Source of the DNA: Prevotella jejuni
GTDB lineage: Bacteria > Bacteroidota > Bacteroidia > Bacteroidales > Bacteroidaceae
Assembly: GCF_900187995.1 (NCBI RefSeq)
Contig: NZ_FZNZ01000021.1
Location: forward strand, 1-64,000
Reading direction: 5' to 3'
DNA: 64,000 nucleotides
Of this stretch, positions 9,941 to 18,674 are shown piece by piece (positions within the stretch are counted from its first letter, which is position 1; each line of letters begins with the position of its first letter). The translations under genes were made by a program, and so were the position numbers. The notes beneath the pieces were generated by a model that saw nothing but the letters and a program-made list of their open reading frames with translations, searched no databases and had not been told where the DNA came from.

Positions 9941-9973
9941 TTGTACATAATAATATTATTTTTCTTAATTTTG
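9941..9973 (+). promoter_or_regulatory. Possible promoter of the AbiTii-like gene
   Basis: TTG at 9941-9943 and TAATTTTG at 9966-9973 are 22 nt apart, slightly long for the Bacteroidota pattern. The predicted RNA would start about 50 nt before the ATG at 10034. Confidence 0.35.
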
Positions 9974-10033
9974 TGACATCCTCTTTCCATTATATGAAAA
10001 GAGCTAAAACAACATTATTATAAATAACCAAAA

Positions 10034-10930
10034 ATGAAAATGGAAGATTTCAATAGCATTAAAAGTCAAATAGTTAAAGAACTTAATTCTAAGAAACTGT
10101 CCGATGTGTTACCATCAATAATTGATTTTGCTCAAAGAACAGGGAGCATAGCACTAAAGCAATTGTGCGTTAATGAACTTTATGGATACGATGCAAATGT
10201 AGAGCTACCTGAATACAGAAAGATTCCTGTAATTCTTTACGATAAGAATGGAGATAAATTTAGGTATTACCCGAAGGGAAGTGTGATTCCTCTAAGCGAG
10301 GTTAATAAACGTGAATACTATCCATACAGAGGTACAATTGAAAATATGGAGAATATGGCGATCAGCAGTGATATAAGACAATTTATTGTTTTTAAAAAAC
10401 CATTCAAGGTTTCTATCAATGGCAAAGCGTTTATTGCCCATAGTTTCGAATATTTCTCACACGAAATAAAACCGTGTATTTTAACAGCGAAAAAAAAGAT
10501 TAATGCCGCTATTGATAATATAGACAATGCAGATTCCTTTCAAGAAGACAAATCATTAATAACTTTGCATGAAGATATTATCAAGACTTCATCTAAATTA
10601 TTCATAGATGGCTATTATAGACAAGCTGTTTTAGATGCGACAATAGGTTTGGTAAATCAAGTAAAACAGAAATCACAATGCTATGAATTAGACAATACCC
10701 CGCTTATGCAAAATGTTTTTTCGCCTAATAAGCCTATCTTAAAGATATCCAAAAGTAAAGACATACAACAAGGTATTATGTGGTTATTTTCAGGAGCCAT
10801 AATGGCTTTTAGAAATGCTCATGCACACAAATTGAATTGTCAAATAACAAAAAATGAATGTCTTGAACAACTTCATTTTATAAGTTATTTACACAGAATA
10901 CTTGACAAATCAGAATTAAATCCAACATAA
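10034..10930 (+). CDS. AbiTii domain plus TIGR02391/Ymh HEPN-like protein (abortive-infection type)
   Basis: The 298-aa protein combines two recognisable parts. Residues about 8-65 (KELNSKKLSDVLPSIIDFA..., LKQLCVNELYGYD, LPEYR) match the AbiTii N-terminal domain. Residues about 175-295 match the TIGR02391 (Hypoth_Ymh) family and contain a HEPN-type RNase signature: R260-N-A-H-A-H265, an Rx4H motif within AFRNAHAHKL. HEPN proteins of this sort are often toxins or RNases acting in phage abortive infection. The gene is transcribed away from the XRE/STAND operon and has its own promoter and terminator, so it is probably an independent module in the same island. Function is inferred from family. 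Confidence 0.75.
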   Translation: MKMEDFNSIKSQIVKELNSKKLSDVLPSIIDFAQRTGSIALKQLCVNELYGYDANVELPEYRKIPVILYDKNGDKFRYYPKGSVIPLSEVNKREYYPYRGTIENMENMAISSDIRQFIVFKKPFKVSINGKAFIAHSFEYFSHEIKPCILTAKKKINAAIDNIDNADSFQEDKSLITLHEDIIKTSSKLFIDGYYRQAVLDATIGLVNQVKQKSQCYELDNTPLMQNVFSPNKPILKISKSKDIQQGIMWLFSGAIMAFRNAHAHKLNCQITKNECLEQLHFISYLHRILDKSELNPT

Positions 10931-10974
10931 TGATGGTCTGTAGATATACACAGGGAACTTTTAGCACAAAAATA

Positions 10975-11012
10975 AGTGTTTCCTCTGTGTCCTAAGACAC
11001 TGAAGAAACACT
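10975..11012 (+). terminator. Two-tier hairpin after the AbiTii-like gene
   Basis: AGTGTTTC (10975-10982) pairs with GAAACACT (11005-11012), and inside it GTGTC (10987-10991) pairs with GACAC (10996-11000). It follows the stop codon by about 45 bp. There is no long T run, so termination strength is uncertain. Confidence 0.5.
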
Positions 11013-11036
11013 ATAAAAACACAATAGGTTTGTGTG

Positions 11037-11333
11037 TTATTCTATTATTTGGTGGTCTGAAAGGCTTTCTACAATGGGTATAGTGCCTTTCTTCTCATCA
11101 TCACGGAGGTGACTTTTTATGCTTCCAACTTCTACATCTTTGAATGTGATGGCAAAAACCTGTTTGAGGAACTGTGAAATTTCATCTTGTTTGCCAACTC
11201 TAAAATGGTTACATATATTCCAACCAAAATGAAACAGATCTAAGGCAACTATACCTTTGATATTAATTGGTTCAACGTGTGATAAGGGAAGCTTAGCGGA
11301 GTACAACTCTATATATTCACAAAGCTTGAGCAA
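11037..11333 (-). CDS. Small hypothetical protein (98 aa)
   Basis: The frame reads LKLCEYIELYSAKLPLSHVEPINIKGI, then LFHFGWNICNHFRVGKQDEISQFLKQVF and IKSHLRDDEKKGTI. The composition and even pattern look like a real protein of the kind found near Bacteroidota mobile elements, but I cannot name the family. The only start is TTG 11333, so the N-terminus may be missing or misplaced. The 22-bp array at 11431-11518 lies about 100 bp upstream. Confidence 0.45.
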   Translation of the reverse strand: MLKLCEYIELYSAKLPLSHVEPINIKGIVALDLFHFGWNICNHFRVGKQDEISQFLKQVFAITFKDVEVGSIKSHLRDDEKKGTIPIVESLSDHQIIE

Positions 11334-11430
11334 ATATTTGTTAGAAACATAAGGTGCGAACTATAGTTGAGTGTATTTAATAGCTATAGCTTTGTTTTGC
11401 TCTTTATAAACTAATTATTTTCATAAGAAT

Positions 11431-11518
11431 GAAACTAGAGTTTCAATATAATGAAACTGAAGTTTCATACTGATGAAATTAAAGTTTCAAACTGTTGAAA
11501 CTATCGCTTAATACTGAG
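11431..11518. repeat. Four-unit 22-bp palindromic tandem array (GAAACT...AGTTTC)
   Basis: Units start at 11431, 11453, 11475 and 11497, exactly 22 bp apart. The first three contain an interrupted palindrome: GAAACTAGAGTTTC, GAAACTGAAGTTTC, GAAATTAAAGTTTC. The fourth keeps only GAAACT and the TACTGA tail. A 22-bp period is about two helical turns, so all units face the same side of the DNA. Confidence 0.8.
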
Positions 11519-11531
11519 AAGATGTTTTATT

Positions 11532-11990
11532 TTATACACGCTTGTAGATATGTATAAGTGTAGGGTATTGTTCTTCATAGCTGTCGAACTCAATTGCAGA
11601 GCCGTCGTAACCCATGTCTGTGAAGATATCTCTTATCTCCTTTTGCTCACTTTCAGTCAGTACACGTTCTTTTCGTTTAATTCGATAATAGGCTGTGCGC
11701 CCAAAGGTGTAGATGAGATTTTGTCGGATATCACTTAAATCAGCCACCCGCACGTTGTCATATATTCGTGATATTCCCCATGCAAAACGTTCCTTGCTGT
11801 TAGGGTCGAAGAACGGGCAGGGCTGCTTGTCTGCAATCACTTTCGAGTTCACCATCATATACTGCTCCCGTCCACCTGTTTTGAGCATCGTGTAGGCGGT
11901 GTGGCGTAAGCACTGGCTGGCTTTCTCGCAGTGAGTGTCAGCACAGTGCGCATAGTCGTAGGGTAATTGGTTGTATTGTTCAATGGTCAT
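11532..11990 (-). CDS. DUF6078 family protein
   Basis: The 152-aa cytoplasmic protein has an N-terminal Cys-rich block (YAHCADTHCEKASQCLRH) and a later CPFFDP, which may bind metal. The second half is charged (GRTAYYRIKRKERVLTESEQKEI). The overall pattern matches the Bacteroidota-restricted DUF6078 family, whose function is unknown. A decayed copy of its first 40 or so codons lies at 13157-13290, so the gene was once duplicated. Confidence 0.7.
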   Translation of the reverse strand: MTIEQYNQLPYDYAHCADTHCEKASQCLRHTAYTMLKTGGREQYMMVNSKVIADKQPCPFFDPNSKERFAWGISRIYDNVRVADLSDIRQNLIYTFGRTAYYRIKRKERVLTESEQKEIRDIFTDMGYDGSAIEFDSYEEQYPTLIHIYKRV

Positions 11991-12016
11991 AGGATAGGTG
12001 TTGTGGATAAATGATA

Positions 12017-12847
12017 TTATGCCAATGTCCGCTTAAAGAAGAGTTGGCGGTCTTTTAGTACAACAATGATAGATACGATAAGTAATAATATTGTTTGTAT
12101 ACACTTGCTATCAGGGTGAGTTGCAAATATTTCATTGAAATAACCTGCCGTAATGTGAAAGATAATAGCAACAAGGATATTTCGGTTGGTTTTATAATAA
12201 AGCCAATTCATCAAAAAGACAAAAGGGAAGATACTAACGATGAAGTTCAGACTATAAAACCAGCCCTCGCTCACTACGTTTGCGTGATAATAACCCTTAA
12301 TACCTGCAAGAGGGAAATGCCATATAGCCCAATAAGCAGCAAACAGCATAGATGTCTTGAAAAGATTCATTCGAGAGCGGAGGCAGTCTGTACCATAGCC
12401 ATGCCACGCAAGCTCCTCAAGTATAGGTGCAAGAATAAGGAGGAACCATACAGGGAAGACACCTGAAGTGAAGGTGTAATGACCTGTAATAACGAATTGT
12501 GATGGACTGTAACCGAAAAGTAGAGATATTGCCATGGCACACAAGATACTTGCTGGCATCAATAAACAAGCTGTGAGATAATATTGCCACTTATCAGAAG
12601 ACAAGTTTAGGAATCTCCCAAGAAAGTCTTTCCGCAGTTCCTGACGCTGAAAAACCAAAATAATGGTCAGAAACATTGGGGAGAAAAGTCCTGTCAATCC
12701 CAGCAATGGAGCTACCCATGTGCTTTCCGAATAAACTACATGATGACTTACATAACTTGCAGCAAACCAGAATATCCATGGGATAAGGGTTGCCAAGAGA
12801 TAGAAAAGTACCGTATGGCGATACTTAATGACGATGTTTTCTTTCAT
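12017..12847 (-). CDS. CPBP-family intramembrane metalloprotease (CAAX protease/self-immunity type)
   Basis: The 276-aa membrane protein has about eight hydrophobic segments. It carries the CPBP (Abi) motifs: LAPILEELAWHGYG (the Glu-Glu pair), AIWHFPLA with its His, and IIFHITAGYFNEI with another His and a late Asn. These residues coordinate the catalytic metal in the glutamic-type CAAX prenyl proteases. Members often give bacteriocin self-immunity, but nothing next to it shows a bacteriocin, so the substrate is unknown. Confidence 0.85.
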   Translation of the reverse strand: MKENIVIKYRHTVLFYLLATLIPWIFWFAASYVSHHVVYSESTWVAPLLGLTGLFSPMFLTIILVFQRQELRKDFLGRFLNLSSDKWQYYLTACLLMPASILCAMAISLLFGYSPSQFVITGHYTFTSGVFPVWFLLILAPILEELAWHGYGTDCLRSRMNLFKTSMLFAAYWAIWHFPLAGIKGYYHANVVSEGWFYSLNFIVSIFPFVFLMNWLYYKTNRNILVAIIFHITAGYFNEIFATHPDSKCIQTILLLIVSIIVVLKDRQLFFKRTLA

Positions 12848-13156
12848 ATTGCTTTGATGCTATCAATAATCAGTGATTACGTAAATAACAAGACGTACAT
12901 GAACAGTAAGAACCAATGTGTTACAAAATCGTCACAAATATACTTCCTACATCGCAAAGAGCCAAAATGAAACACTTAAAATACTGTATCTCTGATATAT
13001 TTTTGATTTAGATTATCCCATGTTGAGTAAAAATATGATAACAGACAATAGACTCTTCATCAAAACATTTCATTACAGGAATAGCCACCACGAGCTGTTA
13101 AACTGTACATCCATTCCCACATAAACATAAAAAGCTACATACCACTTTTTCTAATC
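12848..13156. other. Intergenic stretch without a gene
   Basis: A/T-rich DNA between the CPBP gene start and the DUF6078 relic. I see no convincing ORF, RNA or promoter in it. Confidence 0.5.
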
Positions 13157-13290
13157 ATTTTGAGTAGCGTGTAGGTTGTGTGAACAAGCACAGGCTGGTC
13201 TTCTCACAGTAAGTACCAGTGCAAAGTTAGTAATCGTAGATTAATTGGTTGTATTGTTTAAGGACTATAGGGTTATTATTTATAACTAAC
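13157..13290 (-). pseudogene. Decayed copy of the DUF6078 N-terminus
   Basis: On the plus strand this stretch aligns along its length with 11878-12015, the start of the DUF6078 gene. Shared blocks are TTTTGAG, CGTGTAGG, GGCTGG, TTCTC and TTAATTGGTTGTATTGTT, ending with CTATAGG against CATAGG. Many substitutions remove the reading frame. It marks an old duplication with most of the second copy lost. Confidence 0.75.
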
Positions 13291-13291
13291 A

Positions 13292-13324
13292 AGTCGCAAC
13301 AATATCTTTAAGACTGTTGCGACT
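13292..13324 (-). terminator. Terminator of the split P-loop gene
   Basis: AGTCGCAACA (13292-13301) pairs with TGTTGCGACT (13315-13324). It sits just past the stop codon (13351-13353) of the original, uninterrupted P-loop gene. Confidence 0.6.
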
Positions 13325-13350
13325 CATCATTACAATTATCTTAATTTGTT

Positions 13351-13868
13351 CTATAATTCTATTCGTTCTTCAATATCATCATCTTGAATGTTTAGCACAT
13401 CTGGAGGGTGTGTCAAAATGCAAATTAATAACTTGACAACTTTCAATCTATAAGTAGGATTCTTCTAAAGGCAAAGAAAAGACCATTTCTTTACTCAAAA
13501 TCGAGTATAGAAATGGTCATTTTTTATTGGATTGTTTCAAACTGTAAGATTATCAAAATGATATTTGCATTTTGACACACCCTCTTTATACTCTGTGGTC
13601 GAATTGCTGTAAATATTCGTAACACTTCTTCATGTTGAGATAAGAACGTTCCGAACTCATCTATAATATCCTTTCTATCTGAGCCTGAGTTTAAAATAGC
13701 GACCTCACCTGTTGGAGACTTTAAAGCGAAGATAGCTTGATTGTAATCTGCTTCTTTTTTGGCATCTATTTGTTTCCATCCTTCAGAAAGCATTTCATCT
13801 TTCTTTTCAAGAATCCATTTTGACTTTCCTGCTCCTTTCTTACCAATAACTAAAGTAATAATTCTCAT
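13351..13868 (-). pseudogene. Small P-loop ATPase gene split by a MITE
   Basis: The 5' part (13868 down to 13585) encodes MRIITLVIGKKGAGKSKWIL with a Walker A GKKGAGKS at residues 9-16, then 80 further residues. The current frame reads into the MITE and stops at 13524. On the other side of the MITE, 13401 down to 13351 reads DVLNIQDDDIEERIEL and stop. Removing 13403-13584 joins the halves in frame (...RPQSIK-DVLNIQ...), giving a protein of about 111 aa. The original gene was therefore a small P-loop protein of unknown role, and the shortened product with a MITE-coded tail may be nonfunctional. Confidence 0.8.
13403..13584. mobile_element. MITE-like element, copy 1
   Basis: A 181-182 bp element with perfect terminal inverted repeats of about 22 bp (13404-13425 and 13563-13584, ends GAGGGTGTGTC/GACACACCCTC). 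It has no coding capacity. By eye it is identical base for base to 35617-35797. The centre is a long hairpin (GACCATTTCT...GAAATGGTC) followed by a T6 run, that is, a built-in terminator. It interrupts the P-loop gene. Confidence 0.9.
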
Positions 13869-13891
13869 ATATCTTAGGTTTTAAAACTAAA

Positions 13892-13922
13892 AAAGCAGTA
13901 AGAAACGTTATCCTACTGCTTT
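13892..13922 (-). terminator. dnaK terminator
   Basis: AGCAGTA (13894-13900) pairs with TACTGCT (13914-13920). On the minus strand the stem is followed by a T-rich run. It lies 20 bp after the dnaK stop codon. Confidence 0.75.
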
Positions 13923-13940
13923 ATTTGTATTAGTTAGATA

Positions 13941-15845
13941 TTACTTCACTTCCTCAAAGTCAGCATCCTGGATGGTGTCATCCTGCTTTGGCTGTTCCTG
14001 CTGACCAGCATCTGCGCCTGGCTGAGGACCTGCCTGTGCACCTGCCTGGCTGTACATCTGTTGTGATGCTGCCTGCATAACGGTGTTGAGGTTGTTGATA
14101 GCTGTGTCGATGGCTGCAACGTCAGCTGACTTGTGAGCATCCTTGAGCTGCTGGAGAGCAGACTCGATACCTGACTTCTGGTCGGCTGGAATCTTGTCAC
14201 CGTTGTCCTTCATGAAATTCTCAGTGGTGAAAATCATTGAGTCAGCCTGGTTCAACTTGTCAATCTTCTCACGCTCTGCCTTGTCGGCTGCTGCGTTCTG
14301 CTCAGCCTCAGCCTTCATACGGTTGATTTCATCCTCGCTCAAACCACTTGAAGCCTCGATGCGGATGCTCTGCTCCTTACCTGTTGCCTTATCCTTAGCA
14401 GATACGTTAAGGATACCGTTAGCATCGATGTCGAATGTTACCTCAATCTGTGGAACACCACGGCGAGCTGGAGCAATACCTGTCAAGTTGAACTGACCGA
14501 TAGACTTGTTCTGTGCTGCCATAGGACGTTCACCTTGAAGAACGTGGATAGTAACCTCTGTCTGGTTATCAGCTGCAGTAGAGAACACCTCACTCTTCTT
14601 ACAAGGAATGGTAGAGTTAGCATCGATAAGCTTTGTCATCACACCACCCATTGTCTCAATACCGAGGGTCAATGGAGTAACGTCGAGCAATACGATGTCG
14701 CCTACACCGCTCTCCTTATTTAGGATAGCACCCTGGATAGCTGCACCAACAGCAACCACCTCATCTGGGTTCACACCCTTTGAAGGCTCCTTACCGAAGT
14801 AGTTCTTAACCAATGTCTGCACTGCAGGGATACGGCTTGAACCACCTACGAGGATAACCTCATCGATATCTGATGTCTGCAACTTAGCGTCGCGGATAGC
14901 ATTCTGGCATGGAACGAGACAAGCCTGAATAAGGCTATGTGCCAACTGCTCAAACTGTGAACGTGTCAAAGTCTTTACCAAGTGCTTTGGAACGCCACCT
15001 TCTGCAGTGATGTAAGGCAAGTTAATCTCTGTAGAAGAAGAGCTTGACAACTCAATCTTAGCCTTCTCAGCAGCCTCCTTCAAGCGCTGCATTGCCATTG
15101 GATCCTTTGTGAGGTCAACACCCTCTTCAGCCTTAAAGCCATTAACCAACCAATCGATGATTACTTGGTCGAAGTCATCACCACCAAGGTGAGTATCACC
15201 ATTTGTAGAGAGTACCTCGAATACACCGCCACCGAACTCAAGGATAGAGATATCGAATGTACCACCACCAAGGTCGAATACGGCAATCTTCATGTCCTTA
15301 TTAGCCTTATCAACACCATAAGCAAGTGCTGCAGCAGTAGGCTCGTTCACAATACGCTGTACGTTAAGACCTGCAATCTGACCAGCTTCTTTGGTAGCCT
15401 GACGCTGTGAGTCAGAGAAGTAAGCAGGTACAGTGATAACTGCATCAGTTACTTCTTGGCCGAGGTAATCCTCAGCAGTCTTCTTCATCTTCTGCAGAAT
15501 CATTGCAGAAATCTCCTGTGGAGTATATTTGCGGTCGTCAATCTGTACACGTGGATAGCCACCTTCATTAACAACCTTGAATGGAACACGCTCAGCCTCT
15601 TTCTTACACTGGTCGTAGGTCTCACCCATGAAACGCTTAATAGAGTAGATGGTCTTCTCTGGGTTTGTGATAGCCTGACGCTTAGCAGGGTCACCCACCT
15701 TACGTTCGCCACCCTCAACGAAGCCTACAACAGAAGGTGTTGTACGCTTACCTTCGCTGTTAGCAATTACTACTGGCTCGTTACCTTCAAATACAGCAAC
15801 ACAAGAGTTTGTTGTTCCTAAGTCAATTCCAATAATCTTTCCCAT
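13941..15845 (-). CDS. dnaK: Chaperone protein DnaK (Hsp70)
   Basis: The 634-aa protein is full length. The N-terminal ATPase domain starts [21 protein letters not shown] and contains [13 protein letters not shown] and the [13 protein letters not shown] block. The substrate-binding domain contains [19 protein letters not shown]. The C-terminus is a Gln/Ala/Gly-rich tail ending [10 protein letters not shown], the usual DnaK ending contacted by co-chaperones. It is ATP-dependent and works with DnaJ and GrpE, which are not in the window. The gene is monocistronic here. I see no CIRCE element upstream. Confidence 0.98.
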   Translation of the reverse strand: MGKIIGIDLGTTNSCVAVFEGNEPVVIANSEGKRTTPSVVGFVEGGERKVGDPAKRQAITNPEKTIYSIKRFMGETYDQCKKEAERVPFKVVNEGGYPRVQIDDRKYTPQEISAMILQKMKKTAEDYLGQEVTDAVITVPAYFSDSQRQATKEAGQIAGLNVQRIVNEPTAAALAYGVDKANKDMKIAVFDLGGGTFDISILEFGGGVFEVLSTNGDTHLGGDDFDQVIIDWLVNGFKAEEGVDLTKDPMAMQRLKEAAEKAKIELSSSSSTEINLPYITAEGGVPKHLVKTLTRSQFEQLAHSLIQACLVPCQNAIRDAKLQTSDIDEVILVGGSSRIPAVQTLVKNYFGKEPSKGVNPDEVVAVGAAIQGAILNKESGVGDIVLLDVTPLTLGIETMGGVMTKLIDANSTIPCKKSEVFSTAADNQTEVTIHVLQGERPMAAQNKSIGQFNLTGIAPARRGVPQIEVTFDIDANGILNVSAKDKATGKEQSIRIEASSGLSEDEINRMKAEAEQNAAADKAEREKIDKLNQADSMIFTTENFMKDNGDKIPADQKSGIESALQQLKDAHKSADVAAIDTAINNLNTVMQAASQQMYSQAGAQAGPQPGADAGQQEQPKQDDTIQDADFEEVK

Positions 15846-16061
15846 AATTGTATATCTTTTTTTTTATTATTATTCGTATTCAGTTATTGACGCTTATCGC
15901 TGTAGCTTTATCAGATATGACTGTCTGTTGCTATCGCTTTCAGCGTCGTTCGCCTATAATTAGACAAATGATATGCCAACAGAGGAGGACTGACATAATG
16001 GCAGATGACGTGACAGTTTAGAGGTGACAGACGGAATGATAGTGTCTATGTTGGCACACAT

Positions 16062-16104
16062 AAAAGCCGAGAAAAGTCAAATACGGACTTCCCTCGGCTT
16101 TTAT
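16062..16104 (-). terminator. Terminator of the DUF4840 lipoprotein gene
   Basis: AAAAGCCGAG and CTCGGCTTTT form the outer stem with an inner AAGTC/GACTT pairing; a T tract follows on the minus strand. It lies 26 bp after the stop codon at 16130. Confidence 0.75.
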
Positions 16105-16129
16105 TAATTCTATTATAAGCCCCTTATTC

Positions 16130-16750
16130 CTATAACTTTGGCTTAGAGTAAATAAGGAAAGTAGTCAGAGGGCTTGTAGCTAAATCATCGAATACACCAT
16201 CAACAAACACACCTACTCCCTTTAGGTAACAAGCTGTCGTTTTTGATTCAGTATCGTAACCACCGTAAGTAAAGCTTGGGTCAAATCGAAAATGGATACT
16301 AATATCGTGTACCTGACCTTTATATGTCATCTTACCTAAGTTTATAGCGTATGGAGCAGCAAGGAAAAGAATAGGCTTCACATTGTACACTCCGATGGCA
16401 CACTTGATTTCCTGGTCTGGTAAAGCAGCTATTGTCTTTCTTAAAACAGAGTCAGTAATGTTAGCTGCTAACATTTTGCTTGGGAAATTTCGTATAACAA
16501 GTGTGGAGTCATCTTTGATTTCCCAGCTGCTATTAACTGAGTCTTTCTTCTCTGATTTGCCAGTCCTATCGTTTAGACCATACTGATAGATCTTTCCTTG
16601 ATAAGAGCCTTGAATCAACTTACTTGCAGCTTTCAATTCTTCTGCTGATGGCAGTTTAGCCTTGCTCTCATAGTCGTCGTTAAGACAAGAAGCTAACGAG
16701 AATGTTGCAAGGAATGCAATAGCTAAAAATAATAAGTTCTTTCTTTTCAT
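16130..16750 (-). CDS. DUF4840 family lipoprotein
   Basis: The 206-aa product starts at ATG 16750 with a lipoprotein signal MKRKNLLFLAIAFLATFSLA and a lipobox LASC, then a charged linker (LNDDYESK). An upstream GTG/ATG frame extension to 16792 is rejected because it would bury the signal peptide. The mature part (QGSYQGKIYQYG, IKCAIGVYNVKPILFLAAPYAI) fits DUF4840, a Bacteroidota family of surface or periplasmic lipoproteins of unknown function. A good promoter lies at 16836-16865 and a 22-bp repeat array some 180 bp further upstream. Confidence 0.75.
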   Translation of the reverse strand: MKRKNLLFLAIAFLATFSLASCLNDDYESKAKLPSAEELKAASKLIQGSYQGKIYQYGLNDRTGKSEKKDSVNSSWEIKDDSTLVIRNFPSKMLAANITDSVLRKTIAALPDQEIKCAIGVYNVKPILFLAAPYAINLGKMTYKGQVHDISIHFRFDPSFTYGGYDTESKTTACYLKGVGVFVDGVFDDLATSPLTTFLIYSKPKL

Positions 16751-16835
16751 TATAGTGCGTTTTGGTTTATTGCTTTGTATGTGAACCTCCATTATATGGA
16801 AATCACCATAGTAATTGTTTTAAGTTTATCGTTTA

Positions 16836-16865
16836 CAAAAATACAAATTCTCTACAGAACTCCAA
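16836..16865 (-). promoter_or_regulatory. Promoter of the DUF4840 lipoprotein gene
   Basis: On the minus strand TTG (16863-16865) is followed by exactly 19 nt and TATTTTTG (16836-16843), a textbook Bacteroidota -33/-7 pair. The leader is about 80 nt. Confidence 0.75.
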
Positions 16866-17045
16866 CACAAATACTGTTAAAAGACTGATAAGAGACTTGT
16901 TTGGTCGTTTCTACCATCTGTGTTGAATCATTTTCTGCCTTTCTATGGGGTGGTTTCGGTGTGTTTTGGGGAATTATTAAGTGTTATAAGATAGGAAGAG
17001 AAAGAGGGAGACTGTAATAGACGACAGTCGTCAATGTTTTATTAT

Positions 17046-17125
17046 CACGATAATAAATATTTTTCTTCATGAAAAGAAATATTTTTTCTCGTGAAGATAA
17101 ATATTTTTTTTCATGAAAATAATTT
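17046..17125. repeat. 22-bp A/T-rich tandem array (CATGAAAA-AAATATTTTT units)
   Basis: Units start at 17046, 17068, 17090 and (partial) 17112, exactly 22 bp apart. Each begins CAYGA or CGTGA and contains AAATATTTTT; TTCATGAA palindromes form at unit junctions. It lies between the trkH terminator and the DUF4840 promoter. The sequence differs from the array at 11431-11518, but the period is the same. Confidence 0.8.
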
Positions 17126-17151
17126 GCTTATGACAGTTGTAGAGGAAAAAT

Positions 17152-17206
17152 AAAAGCCTTTATGAGGTATCATCTTGAAACGAGTATGATCCTGATAAAG
17201 GCTTTT
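17152..17206 (-). terminator. trkH operon terminator
   Basis: AAAAGCCTTTAT (17152-17163) pairs with ATAAAGGCTTTT (17195-17206), with further pairing inside. It lies just downstream of the trkH stop and ends the dxs-trkA-trkH transcript. Confidence 0.75.
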
Positions 17207-17214
17207 ATCCATCA

Positions 17215-18672
17215 TTAGTTCTCCTTCCAAAAGGCCGGAGTAAATAGTACTAAGACTGTAAACAACTCCAGACGACCTACGAGCATAAGGAAGGAACAAA
17301 TCCATTTAGCCAAGTCTGGCAGTTGTGCCCATGACATGGTAGGTCCAATCTCCATACCTAAAGTAGGTCCAACATTACCCAAAGAACTCAATGTAATTGT
17401 GATAGCATTCGTGTTATCAATGCCAACTGCAATCATTGTGAAGGCACAGAAAAGAGTTAGGATGAGGTAAAGTCCTACGAAACCCAAAAGAGTCACACGC
17501 TTAGATTGTGGGATGTTTACACCGTCAATCTTCATTGGTAAGACTGCATTCGGGTGTAGAATCTGACGGAACTCATTGCGTACCACCTTCAAAAGCATTA
17601 CGCCACGAATACTCTTGATACCGCCACTTGTTGAACCAGAACAGCCTCCAAAGAACATACAAGCGGCTAAGACTACCCACGTAACATGAGGCCATTTACC
17701 AGCATCATCACTGAAGAGACCCGTCGTAGTAATAAAGGACACCACTTGAAAGAGTGCACTACGGAAGGCATGTTCTATGTCATAATGATTTCGATAGACA
17801 AGTTCTGCTGCGATGAAGATGGCAAACGCCAGTACCATAATCGTATAGAAACGGAACTCACTATTCTTTATAAGTTTCTTGATGTCTAATCCCACAGCCG
17901 AAGCATACAATAAAGTAAAGTTGACACCAGAGAGAAAACAGAATAAGGCACAGACATACTCTTCTGTAGGAGAGTGGAAAGTAGCGATAGAACCACTCTC
18001 CGTAGAGAAACCTCCCGTCGCCGTACTGGTCATTGAATAGTTGAAGGCATCGAACCATCCCATGCCACAAACCTTATAGGAGAGGATACAAGTGATGGTT
18101 AGAACTAAATAAACCACCCATATCCACTTAGCACTCGTACTCAATCGGGGATGTAGCTTACTCTTAATAGGGCCGGTAGCCTCGGCAGCAAACACCTTTA
18201 CCGAACCTCCTACCATAGAGGGAAGGATGGCAATAGTAAAGAATACGATACCTAATCCTCCTATCCATTGCGTTAGCGAACGCCAGAAGAGGAGTCCTTT
18301 AGGGAGATACTCAGGATAGTCAATGATGGATGCTCCCGTCGTAGTAAAGCCTGACATTGCTTCAAAGAAAGCATCTGTGAAACTCTTAATACCACCACTC
18401 AACATAAAAGGTAGTGTACCGAAGAGCGTAAAGAATATCCAAGATACCGTTACAACGAAGTAAGCATCACGACGTCCCAAGAGGTTATCGGCATTGCGTC
18501 CAAGCAATCGTAAGGACAAACCTGTGCCCAACGTGATGAGAATACTCCACACGAAAGGCATGATATCGGTGCCTTGATATAATATTGCCACAAATAGACA
18601 AACGAGCATCAATACACCCTCTATCCATAGCAACGAGCCAAGTATCTTGGAAATAAGTCTCAGATTAAGCAT
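17215..18672 (-). CDS. trkH: Trk potassium uptake system membrane subunit TrkH
   Basis: The 485-aa inner-membrane protein has about ten membrane segments and the repeated pore-loop pattern of TrkH/KtrB transporters: SGFTTTGASI, TSTATGGFSTESGS, FITTTGLFSDD and SSLGNVGPTLG. It imports K+ using ion gradients under control of TrkA. The gene begins 2 bp after trkA ends, so it is co-translated. Confidence 0.95.
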   Translation of the reverse strand: MLNLRLISKILGSLLWIEGVLMLVCLFVAILYQGTDIMPFVWSILITLGTGLSLRLLGRNADNLLGRRDAYFVVTVSWIFFTLFGTLPFMLSGGIKSFTDAFFEAMSGFTTTGASIIDYPEYLPKGLLFWRSLTQWIGGLGIVFFTIAILPSMVGGSVKVFAAEATGPIKSKLHPRLSTSAKWIWVVYLVLTITCILSYKVCGMGWFDAFNYSMTSTATGGFSTESGSIATFHSPTEEYVCALFCFLSGVNFTLLYASAVGLDIKKLIKNSEFRFYTIMVLAFAIFIAAELVYRNHYDIEHAFRSALFQVVSFITTTGLFSDDAGKWPHVTWVVLAACMFFGGCSGSTSGGIKSIRGVMLLKVVRNEFRQILHPNAVLPMKIDGVNIPQSKRVTLLGFVGLYLILTLFCAFTMIAVGIDNTNAITITLSSLGNVGPTLGMEIGPTMSWAQLPDLAKWICSFLMLVGRLELFTVLVLFTPAFWKEN

Positions 18673-18674
18673 GG

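Noticed and set aside
9744..9950. 68-codon plus-strand frame before the AbiTii gene
   Set aside because: It overlaps the start of the minus-strand ORF and has no promoter or family resemblance.
11431..11518. CRISPR array
   Set aside because: The 22-bp period has no distinct spacer/repeat division and units are palindromic and diverged; no cas gene is present.
12095..12466. 123-codon plus-strand frame opposite the CPBP gene
   Set aside because: It is antisense to a clear membrane protease, and its composition reflects that gene.
15846..16061. CIRCE heat-shock operator upstream of dnaK
   Set aside because: No TTAGCACTC-N9-GAGTGCTAA-like inverted repeat is visible.
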